Source: Eutreptiella sp. 'Long Island Sound 2002' (taxonomy: Eukaryota; Euglenozoa; Euglenophyceae; Eutreptiales; Eutreptiaceae). From it: a DNA stretch of 64,000 nucleotides. The DNA is taken from contig OZ038378.1 of NCBI GenBank assembly GCA_964036045.1, forward strand, positions 176,536,341 to 176,600,340, read 5' to 3'. Position numbers and translations under genes: made by a program. The notes under the pieces are model-generated. The model had not been told where the DNA came from and searched no databases. It was given only the letters and a program-made list of their open reading frames with translations. Below are positions 10,831 to 25,700 of this stretch, piece by piece; within the stretch, counting starts at the first letter, position 1; every line of letters begins with the position of its first letter.

Positions 10831-13272
10831 GTGATGTGTGCGGCCCCAAGACGGCACATGCTAACAAATTACTCGTTCGCGACTTGCGATACTATGGTGA
10901 CGAGCAGCAATCAATGAGGCTGTTTGATGAGGCTGCCGGTTGTGCATGGACTTGGTGGGACGCATCCGGATGGAGGGCTGGGTGGAAACACGTACCTGTC
11001 TGGGACCCTAAGCTCAATTGTTGTAACTTGGGCTCATGGTGCCGTCAGAGCAATTTCCACACGTTTGTTAGATCCCAATCATTACCGGCCCATCCCCCCC
11101 ACACACCTTCCCCATTTCCCTGCATTGTTTCAAGCCCACCCTGTATAAAGCCCTTGTACATGACTCCATGCGGACCCCTTCTTGCACCATTGGCTTGCAG
11201 CACTGATGTCAAGAGAAGCAAAAATGTGTGCCGATCTGTCAAACCTTGTGAGTGTTGTGCTGATGTCACGTCTTCTGTCTGTTTTAGTATGACCCCCTCT
11301 TAACCCACCTACACACCGGTGTGCGCATGTGTGTGGTGCATAGCAAAGGTGTTGTCGAACAAGTGGAAGCGCAAAAAATATGGTGCAGGTCGTTAGAGGG
11401 ACAACAACAACAACAACACCAACAATAACAACAACAACAACAACAACCATCGACATAGCTGCCCGGAAAAGGTGCCCAATCGGATATGACCCAAAAAGGT
11501 ATGCAAAACAATGTACGCATATGGATTTCCGTAAAACTAAAAGTGCTTCGAAACTACTTCCTTTTGCAATAGGGGGCAAGCACCCGCACAACGACAAGAG
11601 CAACCACCAATCTTGTTGACCTTGAGTCCTTCACCTGCGACTTGCGAATTGCGATGACCTATGTGCTTTATTTACCAAGCCTTTTTTTCACTCTCTTTCC
11701 TCCTTCACAAAGGGAAAAATTTTGAAATATGTTGGTAGCACAATCCTTCTTTCAACAACTTGACCACATCACATGTGCAAGCTCCAAATGAATTTTCCAA
11801 AAGCATCTCCATTGCATTTCAAACAGCTTTGAAATACAAAATTCCTAAATCCCAATGCCAACATGACCAACTGTGTTTGTTATTTAGCATGGCACATGGG
11901 TGGAAAAAAGGCAAGCCGAAATCCCACATAAGCATGGCAAAGGCATGCATGGGGAGGAAAACTTCGTAAGGGGGTAATTTCGGATGGGAAATTTCGTGTC
12001 TCAAAATAGCCGCAAAGTTTCCCATGCAAATCTGGGGGTCTTCACGAAATTTTCACAATTGTAGGTGCCAAGAATTTCTCCTCGGTGCTTTTATCACCTC
12101 TTAATCTGTGGGTCAGGGCTCTCTCATGCTGTGCACTTCTGCACATTGGCATGTATGCACACATTGACACGTACCTTTTGTTTAGCCCCTTCTCCATGGA
12201 ACACTTGTTCGTTCGAAAAAGTACTCTGCAGAGTCAAGTGGAGCATTTGGTTGAGCCCTTGAAGGATGTTGCAGCCCAGAGGCGCTTTACCGTGAAGCTG
12301 AAGCGTGGTTTGTACAATGCCAAACCATGGTTTGGTTGGGATGACGAACAGAGGGGCGCAGCTGCTGAGCTCTATCAAGCTGTAGAGCTCCAAAAATGTC
12401 AGCTGCAATATGGGTTGTCATGTCTACTTGAATCCAATTTTTGTGATTGGGGTGTACAGTTTACTGTACAGAGTTACATAGCTCCAAAGGGACGTCTGAG
12501 GAAGATGAGTGACGTGGAGGCTAAGGTGGGGTCTAGGATGGCAAGCATGGCATTACCCTTGAGATGGTCCACCAAATTTCCTGCAGGTTTGTCATTGACC
12601 TCCCCAAAGATTCCTGCTATGAAATTTACCACCGCGGAATTGTCCCCATACAAAAATTTCTTTTTCTTTTTAGGGTATGACACATTCTGATCTTGGTGTT
12701 GATATCTTTGTTCGTGATGTATTTGCAACGAAAATTGACATAGTCTCATCTTATACTTATCGACACAGCAAACAAACAAACATGAACACAAAGCAAAAAC
12801 AAATAAACACTCACTATTTCACTTTTACAAAAACGACACAATCAACTACTCTCGGATCGCCATCTGAAGTTGCGTGCACATCCGGCTCTACTGATCATGC
12901 ATGAACTTCACAAAACGGACATTTCCAGGTTAAGGACGTACAATGAAACAAAGTAGGAAAATTCGTGTGTGTTGGGCACCGGAGTATTTGTTTTGGGAAG
13001 CACTGATTTGGGAGAGAACCCAAAAGGTGGGCAACGTTATTGCATTCCCTTCTTAAGACCAAACTGAGGGTAGAGCCATAAGTTTGGGCTAAAATTAGGA
13101 TCATATAAAGTTGGCAGACCAACGAATAGTGTTGAGAGGCTGTAGCCATTTTTGTGTAGTTGTGGGTGTGGATATTGTGCGAGGGGCTCAAGACCTCATG
13201 TGCCTCTGCACCATTTGCCCGAGAGAAATTTAGGTAGAATGACAAAAACTCACCTATTGAGCAATCAAAAAT
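10831..13272. other. Intergenic with an ACA repeat and one unassigned ORF
   Basis: A CAA/ACA trinucleotide tract occupies 11400-11450. On the plus strand 12085-12690 is open for 201 codons; from about 12232 it follows a CTCTGCAG acceptor-like site and reads as an ordinary soluble protein (for example KPWFGWDDEQRGAAAELYQA), but I recognise no family, and it ends shortly after a poly-T-rich stretch. Nothing else convincing. Confidence 0.3.
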
Positions 13273-13731
13273 TCAGGAAATCATAGATGTAAGGGGGGCG
13301 TTTTCGCACAGCGCGCGCACAGCGCCAGCTATTACGGTGTCCCATATCTTAACATCGGCACTAGTGCCGGGTAGGACAGGGCATATCCACAAAATGTTGC
13401 CCAAGTGGTTCACGGCCACGGCAATCTTCCACACACAACCCGCATACTTGGGGTTGAATAGCATATCGGAAAGAGCACCACCAATAGAACTGATTGGCAT
13501 GGCATCAGTGAAATGGGTCACGAGATACGGGAAATAAGGGGGCGGTGAGTCGGCACTCGGGATGGCAAAGGAGATGGACTCAACTTTGCACTGCCGATTC
13601 ACCACCTTCACCGCGTCTCAGAAATACTCCAAGTGGATTAATCCGTCGGGCGCAAACTCCACCACTGTGGCAGGAACCCGCACCCCATTGGAGCGAGTGT
13701 AGAACACCCTATCTCCAACATTAAAGTCCAT
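13273..13731 (-). pseudogene. Transposon relic: Tudor-like module joined to DDE endonuclease fragment
   Basis: Reading leftward from the ATG at 13731, the first 37 codons form a small beta-barrel-like module (VGDRVFYTRSNGVRVPATVV) of the kind found near the C-terminus of protist retroelement proteins. An in-frame TGA interrupts it, then VKVVNRQCKVESISFAIP continues the module. The second part, around VWKIAVAVNHLGNILW and PGTSADVKIWD, resembles the central strand of DDE endonucleases of Harbinger/IS5-like transposases, including the G-x-x-x-D-x-x-I/L segment. The two parts normally belong to different proteins, so this is either a composite element or two insertions fused end to end. No intact transposase is present. 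Confidence 0.5.
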
Positions 13732-16731
13732 GGTGAATGCAATAGGGGGTGTGAGAAATGAGAGCAAAAGATGATGCCCCGCGGCAAACACCCTGAGAAT
13801 GTATCACCATATACCGGCCTCAGGGTGCCCGTTTGCAAGGGTACATACACGCAAGAAGGGGGATGGTTGAAGCTACAAGGATACACAATGGCAATAGTAC
13901 CCTGCGGCAATCCTACACCCAAAAAACTGCCTACCGGTGGTGGAGAATGGCCTACTTTTCGCACGGTACGCCCCCAAGGACTCCAAAAATCAAGAACACC
14001 AAAAGATTCTTTAACTGCAGAAACTGTAGAAATTCAAGCGGCAAGGGATCAAAAAATGCATAAAATTCATAAATTTGGCAACAGATGTTTTAGGCTTGCC
14101 TTCTCCTCAACCATCAAATCTCACCCAACGCATATTGCAATCCGCAACCCTTTCCAAAGGGATGTGCGGCATTCCCAGAAAGATGACCTCACACCAAAGA
14201 TAAACTATTTTCCTTGCATACCAACTATAGCCTAGGCATACAAATGGGGACGGCGTTATGACCACTAAGCTTGAATACATGGAGGGATATAGGACCGTTC
14301 CAGTGGACTACAACGTGGTTTTGTCCTGGTGGGATATCCCCCGCCTGTCGCAATAGTTTGTTGCTACCCACTTTAAATGGTATGTTCACACTTTGGGTGT
14401 TTACAACGATTAGCTCTCCTTTTCTCATGCATGTCCATTGAGCTGGTTGCCCAAGCTCAATGCAAAAATTCTATACCGTTGCTACTTGGACTGATTTGGT
14501 TGCCCAAAGCTCGAGGCAAAAATCCTATACTGAGCTAGTTGGAGTGATTTGGCATTCAACTGGTTTGCAATCTCGACACCAGCCAGAAAAGAAATTGTTG
14601 AAGTCTGAAAATTGGAGTAGTAGTGACAACACAAATTGCAACAGGTTGCATGCTACTTCAACAAAGTCTTTTGGAATGCTGGCATGTCAAATTGGGCACC
14701 TTGCATCTTTTTTTGAATGTGAGTGATTGCTTTCATCATTCAACTATGGATACGCCTTTGTACTGAATATGGTTGCTTTCAATTCAAGCAAAGAACCTGT
14801 ATGATGATACTCACAATATTACTTTCCTTGTGTGCTGAAAGAGGACTCTTGGATATTTGCCAACACATTGCCCACTATGCACACTGGTCCATCCAGAGAA
14901 AATCAAGTAGCTAGAGTTGCAATTGTCACGAGTCAACTTTGCCGCGAAACTCATGACCTTCTACGCAACTTCATGGAAACACCCGGCTAGTGTCACAAGC
15001 TTTGTGTTTTCCTTTACAAACAGATGAGGATGCTATGGCACCAAAAACAGTGTTCTTGGTGAAATACAACATCAAATTCAACAGGTAAGACGAAATTTTG
15101 CTGATGGAAAGGTCAATTACGTACTGGTATAATTGAAACGTGCTTCAAAATAGCATCTACCAACCGCCACAGTTGCCACTTTATCCACTACGTCAGTGGC
15201 TAGCATGCAACAATAAACACTACCCTATGTGAAAATACTTTTTCCCTGAAAGCAAATTTATCCAGAAACGGTTGTGTAAATGTTCCATGTTTAAGGTTCT
15301 CATTGAGAAATTAACAAAACTAGGATTTTGGGGGAAACAATGGCCGAGGCAGAATTAAAATATTTTTTTCTTGCAAACCACTCATTTGTTTCGTGATTCG
15401 TCTAAATGCTTTGCTTGTTTTTGTTTGCAAAAAAATTTTGCTGCATACTCTAAGTAGGGTTCATGTGTGTCCATATGTTGTTGTTAGATTTCTTACAGAT
15501 GGTGCCACATGTTGAGTCTGCGACATCATTGTCTATCATTTGTAATTTTTTTTACCATCTTGGTTGTACACTGAGGTTTAGTTTCAATGGGGATTTGTTG
15601 TTTGCAGGAGCAATGTCCAATAGCTGCACACAGCACATGTGGATCGTGGGCTCAAATTGACTCATGTATTTCCACCAACACTGGGACCAAATCAAAAACA
15701 AAATTTTGAAAACTAGAATCCAGTAAAAGAAAAGGTCGTTGCATTGTTTAGTATTTTGTCGAGTTATAGACTGCTTATTAGGCACAAGGTTTACTCAAGT
15801 GAGCACAAGCAACACAGCACCAAATGTTCGTGTTCTTCACAATGAAAAAAGTTCTTTGATGAAGATGATTGCAACTACAACAACGAAAAGATGCTTTGTA
15901 CCAATGCAGGCCAAAAAAAAAGAAAATGGTGTCCAAACAGTACTACCGAAAACCGATGCTACTTGCGCCCATTGAGACAATAGCTGGAAGCAATTAAATG
16001 CACCATGCCAAGCTGCCACTGTTCCTCTTGGTGGATATAATTTCTGGATGCAATAGACACGGTGGCATTGCAGGTTGGTCTGGGTATGCTGCATACTGAT
16101 GACCTTGGACAGGTGGACATGTGCTTGAGCTCAGAGACACTCTGCTACACAGGTGACTGAGAACCTGGAAGGTACTGAGCATGAATTCCAGTGATGTACA
16201 ATGCAGCATAAGGACGAGATCAAATGCTCAAGGCTCAATAGGTTTACTGTTGCGTGGACAACAACTTTGCTGTATGGTACAGAGCTAATACCCAGTGCAA
16301 ATGACCGGGTAAGGCGGGTTGAGCACCACAGGATCTTTCCGTGGTGTCACAACACCGAGCGCATGGATGCAATGTGTGTTCAGAAGTGGGTACAGATTTT
16401 CTGATGATATGATATGACATGATAGCACCTTGGTTCAACCTGGTAACTTCAGTGCTGCCGGCCATTGGCAGCCAGCAGGCATCAATGCGATTTGCGCCAG
16501 CACTACCAGCATGCCCATAATGATCATGGCGATGATTTCCAAGATCCAGGGTCTTAAATGTGGCACTAAGCCACAACCTGTGCTGAGCCCAAATGCATTG
16601 CATAAGACACCTTGCCCATGATGACGATTTCCAAGCTCCAGGCTCTCAAACGCGGCACTAAGCCACAACCTGTGCTGAGCCCAAATGCATCGTACACGTC
16701 AAGGTGTGATTCAGCAGCAGCTGAAGATCTA
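13732..16731. other. Intergenic; short tandem duplications
   Basis: A twofold repeat of about 57 bp lies near 14450-14560 (GGTTGCCCAA(A)GCTC type), and a twofold repeat of about 105 bp near 16510-16690 (ends in GAGCCCAAATGCAT). The latter lies just downstream of the CISD stop codon and may be part of its 3' untranslated region. No gene seen. Confidence 0.4.
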
Positions 16732-19700
16732 TCACTTCTTCACAATCAGTGGGCCAACATTGTCCCCAGTAAGCTGGAAAGCGCAGAGTGATGGACACTT
16801 TGCAGGTTGGGCTGGGCACCATGAGGGAGGGGCATGATTCCATCCCACCCAACCTTGTGAAATGTATGGCAGCAGTAATGTTGTTTGGTGCCCGGTGGTA
16901 GCCCCCTTGAGCCCCGGTGGTAGACGCCAGATCACCAGGTTGTGCAAATCAGTCATGTATTGCCAGTCACTTTTTCCTTTGACGCTGCCTGTGCCATCGG
17001 TCATGTGGTCCCTGGCAGTTTTGTACTCAGGCTCAAGGTCCATGGCAGGGGGGGGGATTGCGGTCGGGGGGGGGGGGGGGTCAAAACCAATTGCGAAAAA
17101 TTGCGGGGAAATCACCTCGCAGAGGTTGTTAGATCAAAGCCAGGCAGGCGTATATATGGGGAAAACGCCACATACCCCCCCGTTTTGGCCTTTTTGGGCC
17201 TATTCGCGTACCCTACCCCAAGGGGTTGAATTGTTAGTTTAACCCCTTGTAAAATCATTATTTTGTCCAATAAATGCATCCCCCAATGAGTTTTTGGTCC
17301 AGACCCCCCCAGACCCCCCCCACTTGAAACCCACTTTTTTCAGGTATTGAGGGAGGGGTGGGGGTGGGGGGGGGGGGTCAAAAAATGACCCCCCATTTTT
17401 TTGGGTCGAAAATCATGAATCTTTTGGTTTTTTTCGATTTTGAGCCGAAAAAGTGTTGCCGGGTCCCGACTCCATAGGGTTTGTGTGTGGGCGGAGTGGG
17501 ACGAGCGCTTATGCAGTTTATGCACTTTTCAGCCATTTTTGCTATGTTGGCGGTTTTGGCGACCTCGGTGACCCCGTGGTACCCACTCTGAGGGGTGCAA
17601 GTGGGGATGTTGTGACAATATATGCCTACTAGGATACGGAAGAACGTTTTTTGCAGCCTCTAGCCTTGCCTGGGGCCGTTCACAACCCGTGCCAAAGAGG
17701 CGAAATGACTGTTTCCACCAATAATGGCCTAGTGAATGGGCCAGTACACAACCTGCTTATGCAGTTTTTCACCCTGGACAGCTCAAAAATCGAAGTTTTC
17801 GAAACTTGTTTTTTTGATGTTGTGACCACCCAAAATGACCATCCAAGGTATGTAAAACATGCTTTAGGCTGTATATGCGTGTTTTTCATCCTATTTGGGT
17901 ATGAGATCCGGGGGGGGGGGGTCTCCCAAGGGATTGGTACACAACCTGCTTATGCAGTTTTTCACCCCGGGCAGCTCAAAAATCGAAGTTTTCGAAACTT
18001 GTTTTTTTGATATTGTGACCACCTAAAATGACCATCCAAGGTATGTAAAGCATGTTCTAGGCCGTATTTACATGTTTTTCACCCTATTTGGGTATTAGGT
18101 CCGGGGGGGAGGGGGGGGGGGGGCTCCCAAGGGATTGGTACACAACCTGCTTATGCAGTTTTTCACCCCGGGCAGCTCAAAAATCGAAGTTTTCGAAACT
18201 TGTTTTTTTGATATTGTCACCACTTAAAATGACCATCCAAGGTATGTAAAGCATGTTTTAGGCCGTATTTACATGTTTTTCACCCTATTTGGGTATTGGC
18301 CGCACGGGGGGGGGGGGGGGGTCTCCCAAGGGATTGGTACACAACCTGCTTATGCAGTTTTTCACCCTGGGCAGCTCAAAAATCGAAGTTTTCGAAACTT
18401 GTTTTTTTGATATCGTCACCACTTAAAATGACCATCCAAGGTATGTAAAGCATGTTTTAGGCCGTATTTATGTAGTTTTTACCCTATTTAGGGTGTGTGT
18501 GGCTTGGGGTAGAATCTCTGCGAGGTGGACTTGCCGAAGGCAATAGAATTGCGGGAAAATTGCCGAAAATTGCGGGAAAATCGCGGAAAATTGCGGAAAA
18601 ATTGTGACACTGTAAGCAACCCTCCGTAACCCTCAAGGTGCAACAGTTCTGGACAGGTGGCTCGGATTTTTCCTTTCAGTCATACAAAAGGTCCATGGGC
18701 AGCACAATTACAGTTCGTTGGTCCTAGCAACATGTAGCAATGTTGGCTGTGCCAAGGTGCTAACACGTAACACAACTTGGGTTGGGGTTTCCTCAGCTCG
18801 TTCTGCGCGTTTTTGCTCGCAAAGCTTCCACATCTTGCATGCTTGCTGGTGCCCCTTGCTGTCAACGTGCGACTGCACAAATGTTTTCTGTTGATGAGAA
18901 ACAGGTTTCCCACAAGAGGTACAGAACAAGTACTCCTCGTTTTTGTCGGAAACTTAAACCTCAAATGGCTCATCGGGGAACTGTTCCTTCCTTTGCCACG
19001 GGGACATGCTGCAGTACCTTGCCCCTGCACCCCCACGACCAGCCCCACTTTTCCTCTTCAAGGGACCAGACGCAACAACCTCCTCGGACTCTGCCTCAAG
19101 GGGGAGTGTCTCAGATGGTGATGCCATATTGCTGGTGGCAAAAAAAAGGACGAACAGAGTGTGGCACACCAGCAAATGGCAGTTGTCAGACACACGTTGC
19201 AGCATGGCCCTGTGGCACAGGAAGGAACCGTTCAGTCATCTTAATTCAAGTGTGGCAGCAGTGACAGCAAGGGTCACCTGCAAGCAAGCAAGAAGGGCAA
19301 AGCAGAAAAATTGCGGAAAATCACCTCGCAGAGGTTGTTAGATCAAAGCCAGGCAGGCGTATATAGGGGAAAACGCCACATACCCCCCTTTTTGGGCCTA
19401 TTCGCGTACCCTACCCCAAGGGGTTGAATTGTTAGTTTAACCCCTTGTAAAATCATTATTTTGTCCAATAAACGCATCCCCCAATGAGTTTTTGGTCCGG
19501 ACCCCAGACCCCCCCCACTTGAAACCCACTTTTTAGGGGGGGGTGGGGGTGGGGGTGGGGGGGTGGGGTGGGGGGTCAAAAATGTCGAAAAAATGACCCC
19601 CCCTTTTTTTGGGTCGAAAATCATGAATCTTTTGGTTTTTTTCGATTTTGAGCCGAAAAAGTGTTGCCGGGTCCCGACTCCATAGGGTTTGTATGGGGCG

Positions 19701-22700
19701 GAGTGGGACGAGCGCTTACGCAGTTTATGCACTTTCCAGCCATTTTTGCTATGTTGGCGGTTTTGGCAACCTCGGTGAACCCGTGGTACCCACCCTGAGG
19801 GGTGCGAGTGGGGATGTTGTGACAGTATATGCCTACTAGGATACGAAAGGACGTTTTTTGCAGTCTGTAGCCTTGCTTATGGCCGTTCACAACCCGTGCC
19901 AAAGACGCGAAATGACTGTTTCCACCAATAATGGCCTAGTGAATGGGGAGGTACACAACCTGCTTATGCAGTTTTTCACCCTAGGCAGCTCAAAATTCGA
20001 AGCTTGTTTTTTTGATATTGTGACCACCCAAAATGACCATCCAAGCTATGCAAAGCATGTTTTAGGCCGTATTTACGTGTTTTTCACCCTATTTGGGTAT
20101 CAGGTCGGGGGGGGGGTTGTCTCCCAAGGGACGGGTGCACAACCTGCTTATGCAGTTTTTCAACCCGGACAGCTCAAAAATCGAAGTTTTCGAAATCTGT
20201 TTCTTGATATTGTGACCACCCAAAATGACCACCCAAGGTATGTAAAGCATGTTCTAGGCCGTATTTACGTGTTTTTCACCCTATTTGGGTATCAGGTCGG
20301 GGGGGGGGGGGTGTCTCCCAAGGGACGGGTGCACAACCTGCTTATGCAGTTTTTCAACCCGGACAGCTCAAAAATCGAAGTTTTCAAAACTTGTTTTTTT
20401 GATATTGTGACCACCCAAAATGACCACCCAAGGTATGTAAAGCATGTTTTAGGCCACATTTACCTGTTTTTCACCCTATTTGGGAATCAGGTCCGGGGGG
20501 GGGGGGGGGGGGGCTCCTAGGGGATTGGTACACAACCTGCTTATGCAGTTTTTCACCCCGGACAGCTCAAAAATCGAAGTTTTTGAAACTTGTTTTTGTG
20601 ATATTGTGATCACCTAAAATGACCATCCAAGGTATGTAAAACATGTTTTAGGCCGTATTTACGTGTTTTTCACCCCATTTGGGTATTAGATCCAGGGGGG
20701 GGGGTCTCCCAAGGGATTGGTACACAACCTGCTTATGCAGTTTGTCACCGTGGACAGCTGAAAAATCGAAGTTTTCGAAACTTGTTTTTTTGATACCGTG
20801 ATCACCTAAAAGGATCATCCAAGGTATGTAAAGCATATTTTAGGCCGTATGTACATCTTTTTCACCCTATTTGGGTATTAGGTCCCCGGGGGTGGGGGGG
20901 GGGGGGTCTCCCAAGGGATTGGTACACAACTTGCTAGTGCAGTTTTTCACCCTGGGCAGCTCAAAAATCGAAGTTTTCGAAACTTGTTTTTTTGATACCG
21001 TGATCACCTAAAATGATCATCCAAGGTATGTAAAGCATGTTTTAGCCGGTATTTATGTAGTTTCCACCCTATTTTGGGTGTGTGTTGCTCGCGGTAGATT
21101 CTCTGCGAGGTGGACTTGCCGAAGGCAATAGAATTGCGATAAAGTACAGAAAATTGCGGAAAAGTGTGGACCTCAATTCCCACCCTCCCTGTCCATGGGC
21201 CCTGGAGCGTGAGGGAGAGGGGGGGAGGGGCATTACATAGCAGCAAGCCTGTTTCCCCAGGACCATTCCCTGTGCACGTCTTTACAACAACCTTCTTGTG
21301 GTCCTGAAACCGGGGGAACCTAGTGCTCCATTGCTCAGGGAGGCTTGGGGTTCGGCTCCCAGCTGGACCCATGGCCCAAAGTAGGCTGCTGTTGCCGTCC
21401 TCTGGTCGGACGGCAACAGCAATGGGACCCAAGAGGCAGCTGGGGGAAGGGTCGATGGTAAGGATGGGCAACAGGATTTTCAGTCAAGCAAGCCAGAACC
21501 TCATCCCACAATCCAGCGAGAGAGAGGAAGTGAAGGTGGTGTGGGGAAGCAGAGGGAGGAGGAAGAGGGTTTCCAGCGAGGGCGCCCCTGCGCCACCAAC
21601 ACAACACGTGTGCTTGAATCAGCATGACGCACCTCATTGTGCTTCGTGTGGCTCCCATCACAATACGGGAATTTGGCAGATCTCCAGCACCTACACATCA
21701 CCTGCAACCAAAATCACGGGGAGAAGCAGCATTCAAGAAGGCAGTTTGGCAGGCAAAAAGCACACGTGAGAAGTGACATGATCGCATGCTGCGGCGGTTC
21801 TACAATCCGAAACTCGGGGACGGCAGGGCGGGAGGTTGGCTTTCAAGACACACTGGGACACAATACTGGCCGTGGACTTGAAAGTTAATGAAAGCGGGAC
21901 CTCCAGACCTTCAGGGGCCCACACAAGATGTCATGCGCACGTTGCACACCCACATTACATGATAAAACCGATAGAGCACGGAACAATTTACGAAACATAG
22001 GAGCAAAATTCAATTGACGAGACACAATTCTAGACATCTTCGATATGCAAATCTACATCTAATAGCATGCAAAGCACTCAGGTTCCCTAATTTACACCGA
22101 ATTTATAAAAATTTACAGAAATTTACGCCACTTTTCGCGCGATTTATCAAAATGTACGTAATTTTTGGCATAAATTGCCTTTGCCCCCCCCCCCCCCCCC
22201 ATTATTAGCCGGCTTGAGATAGTGCCCGGGGGGGGGGGGGGGGAGGCACCTAAAATTGCCCAACACAAGCTAACGGGTCACATGCTCTATCACAGGAGCC
22301 TAAACCCCGCAGGTCAGCTAAAGCCAACATGCACCCTGAATTTTTGCTGGCAGGGACTGTAAGCAATCAGAGCCTCAGCGCCTGTGTCCCAGGGAGCCGC
22401 CCCCCGCAAGCTTGTGCCATCCATCCATCCATCCATCCATCGGTCCATCCATCCTACCCACCGCCCCACCCCAACACCACAAATGCGTGACAGTGAACTG
22501 ATGGGCTGGAGGTCGATGTCCGCTGGCCTTGCGGCTTGTTTGACTCCCAGGGGCACCGGAGCTCTGCCCCTTTCCCACCCCTTTCCCGTCCCGTTGCTGG
22601 TACCCCGTCAGCGTAGGGGAGTCCAGTGGTGTGTTGTCTGTTTGGTTTGGGACACCGCCCTGCTAGGACACCCGCCTTCCAAAGCGATGGACACCCCCGT

Positions 22701-25700
22701 GCAACGGTGTCTTTTTCATCCACTCTCCCCTTCGTCATTGTGCACTGTCAGCGATGGATGGATGGCTCATGCCCCGCGGCAGCGGCAGGCGTGGGCGCTG
22801 CGACAGGCACGTCCCATGTTGCAGGTCGACGATGACGCTAGCAATGGGGACCTCCAGGGGCGACGGGAACCCCGAGCACCACCGCCCCCATCAAGTGGAG
22901 GTGTGCAGGCCTCTGCAGCCCACGTTCATGGCACTGCCAAGATGGGGGCTCTCCAAACCCCTTGCTTCTCATTACCGCCCTTGAAAGAATGCCCATTAGT
23001 GTAATTGCCAGGACAACCCTGTTGGCCCAGCGAAGGCAACAGGCCTCTACATGCGGCACTCTCCCCGTCTCTGACCACTGAAAGAATCCCCCTACCTCCC
23101 CCCTGGGTGATTGTTCACTTCCCGCAGTGATGGGCAATGTTCACTGACGGCGGGTAGGGGTATGCACACCGCGGATACAAGGGTGCGCTTGCGAGTTGGC
23201 TGGAAACAATCTCAACCAGATCAACAACAACTAGCTACACTGAGCCCCTGCTTTGAAAGATGGCACTTGTCCCCACTGGAGATCAAAGAATCAGAACAAT
23301 CTGGAAGCAAAAGACATGCTTCTCAAAATTGAGAAGATTCGTGCGGATCAGATGCATGCAGTAGTTGCAGACCCTATTGTATTGCGCACCTTGTGCAACC
23401 TCTTAGTCCAGTCGAACATACCTTTTTGTCAGCATCCTCAATATCCTGCATGCAAATAGTGTCCACCACTTTAGGCGAGTCTTTTTTGATGCTCAGGTTA
23501 CACATCGGCTGACTTTCCTGTTTCTTGGAGACTGCGAACTTCTGCATTGCAATGCACAACATGCTACAGGCGAACAAATTCCCCGGGGCTCCAACACGGG
23601 TTCAAGTTAGAAGAGACCGAACAAGAAACACCGAACAAGACTGATTCTGGGCATGTCCGAAATGCAGCTGCTGACCAGCAGGCTCCCTGCCCCCCCTAGG
23701 CCGTAAACCACTTCGGTGCGGTTGACGAACCTCTTTTGGTACATGATGCACAACACAACACATCAATTGAGCTGCAGGCCTGGGGCATAAAATAACACAC
23801 ACATTCCTCCTGAACAGTATTCACAGAATTGCCCACCAACCACATCCTCTCCACTGGCACACACAGTGTTCCGCAAAGCAGTGGTTGAAGTGGCAAAAGA
23901 AGGGGGGAGCACGGGAATGCTGGCCAGTCACGTCACCGGGAAGTGACGCCATGGTGGTTTGATGCAGCGGGTAGCTCTCCATCCAACTCACCTTCACTGG
24001 AGCTGTACTATCCCATACTATCCTACTCCTGTTGTGCTGCCTGCTGATATCGCAGGGGTCTGAATCTTGCAGCTAACCCTCCTCCCTTGTCCCAATATGG
24101 GCCAGGTTCTGGTTCAGGGGGCAAAAGTGCGGAAGCACGGGGTCACCATGTTTGGAAAAGCCCGTGTTACTGTGTGGCACGCACCACGGAACACATGTTG
24201 CAAACATAAGCCAACCCTACCCCTCAAAACATGAAAATAAAAAGCAACAGGCCAGCATGCACCCCAGACCTCAAGAGCACATGGAATTACAGCTAAACAC
24301 CAACACTTTGCCACCCATATTGATCCTTCCTGCAGCCTGCACAAAGCTACAAACCACATTCTCTATTGAATTGGAACTGCAAAAACGGTGGTTCCAACAA
24401 AGACCCAAATGTGTGGAAACACAGGGTTGCGGTGTGTGGACAAGCCGTGTTCGGCCATAAATTGACGATGGTTGTCACCCTCCAGAATCACTCTGGCATT
24501 CCAACAGTACTTCAAGTATCACACGGCGAAGCCGCAGCACACGCTGTTTGTGTAGTCCAGCAAGGCGCCTTTCAGGCGTCGTCACAAATTGTTCAGGCCG
24601 TCCAGCAAGGCGCGGTTATGCACCCTTTCCAGTTGGGTTTCAAGGTCAGATTGTGCCTTTAGGCCACGTCAGGATTACTCTTGATTGTCCTCCTGCCCTT
24701 CCGACGACGGGAGTTGCTGATGTCTGTACTGCAATCGGTGTCCCACACTGCCGATGTACACAGCTCCTGCGCCCTCCCCCGTGCTCTATCTATTACTGAC
24801 ATCTGTGGGGAACCCATCACTGACCCATTCTGCCGAGGACGACAATGCCATGTCCCCCTCCTCTGACGACCCCGCCCCGGATTCATCCCCTGAGTCCAGC
24901 TCGGACACCTGCTTGGACTCCGCCATCGGCCCCAACCCCAGGCTGTCTCACTCTGTCACCCGTCGCCTCTGAGACAGCGGGAGCATATTATTTGGACGCA
25001 GACCCCTCCCCAAAGAGGGCAGGGCGTCCGCCTCTTCATTTCCATAAACATTCAGGTGCAACGGTACCCATTGCATCTGCGCATCCCCAGCCCCCGTCTC
25101 GCAGAACCGCAGGATGGCTTCCCACAAGCCATTATGCCCCACCTCCCCTGTTGAACGCCGCCACCAATGGCGGCGCCACTTGACCGACCATTCCATCACC
25201 CCTTTGTATACATACACTGAGTCCAACACCACCAACAATTTCTCGGTGGAGCGCCACTGTGAGCGTGCAGGAGAGCGTGCAGGACCCCCTGCAACCCCCC
25301 ACGACTGAGAGGGAGTACTCGCACCGTGCGTGCACTGTGCGCGCACCGTGCCAGGTATTTGAACAACTTCCCCAGAAGATGGTCTACCGGGAGAGGGGTT
25401 GTAGATGGTACCTGGTAGGCTCTGAAGCGTTACCATTCCCCCTGGTTGGCTCTGAATGGTTGCTGTTATTTCTTGGTGGGCATTGGATGGTCACTGGTAT
25501 TTCGTGATGGGCTCCGGATAGCTGTTGTTATTTCTTGGTGGATCCTAGATGGTTGCTGGTGGCTGCAACTGGGGCGCTAGTAGAACGGGTGTATGTGACA
25601 GTGACACCACTGGGAAGCCTTGAAAGAGACATTGCTATGTGGGAAAACAAACAAAAGGATGTGGGCAGACAATTTATGGCCTTTTGCCCTAACAACGGCA

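Noticed and set aside
19858-20520. 220-codon frame with internal repeats
   Set aside because: Pure read-through of the tandem units of element B; the frame changes whenever a G-run changes length.
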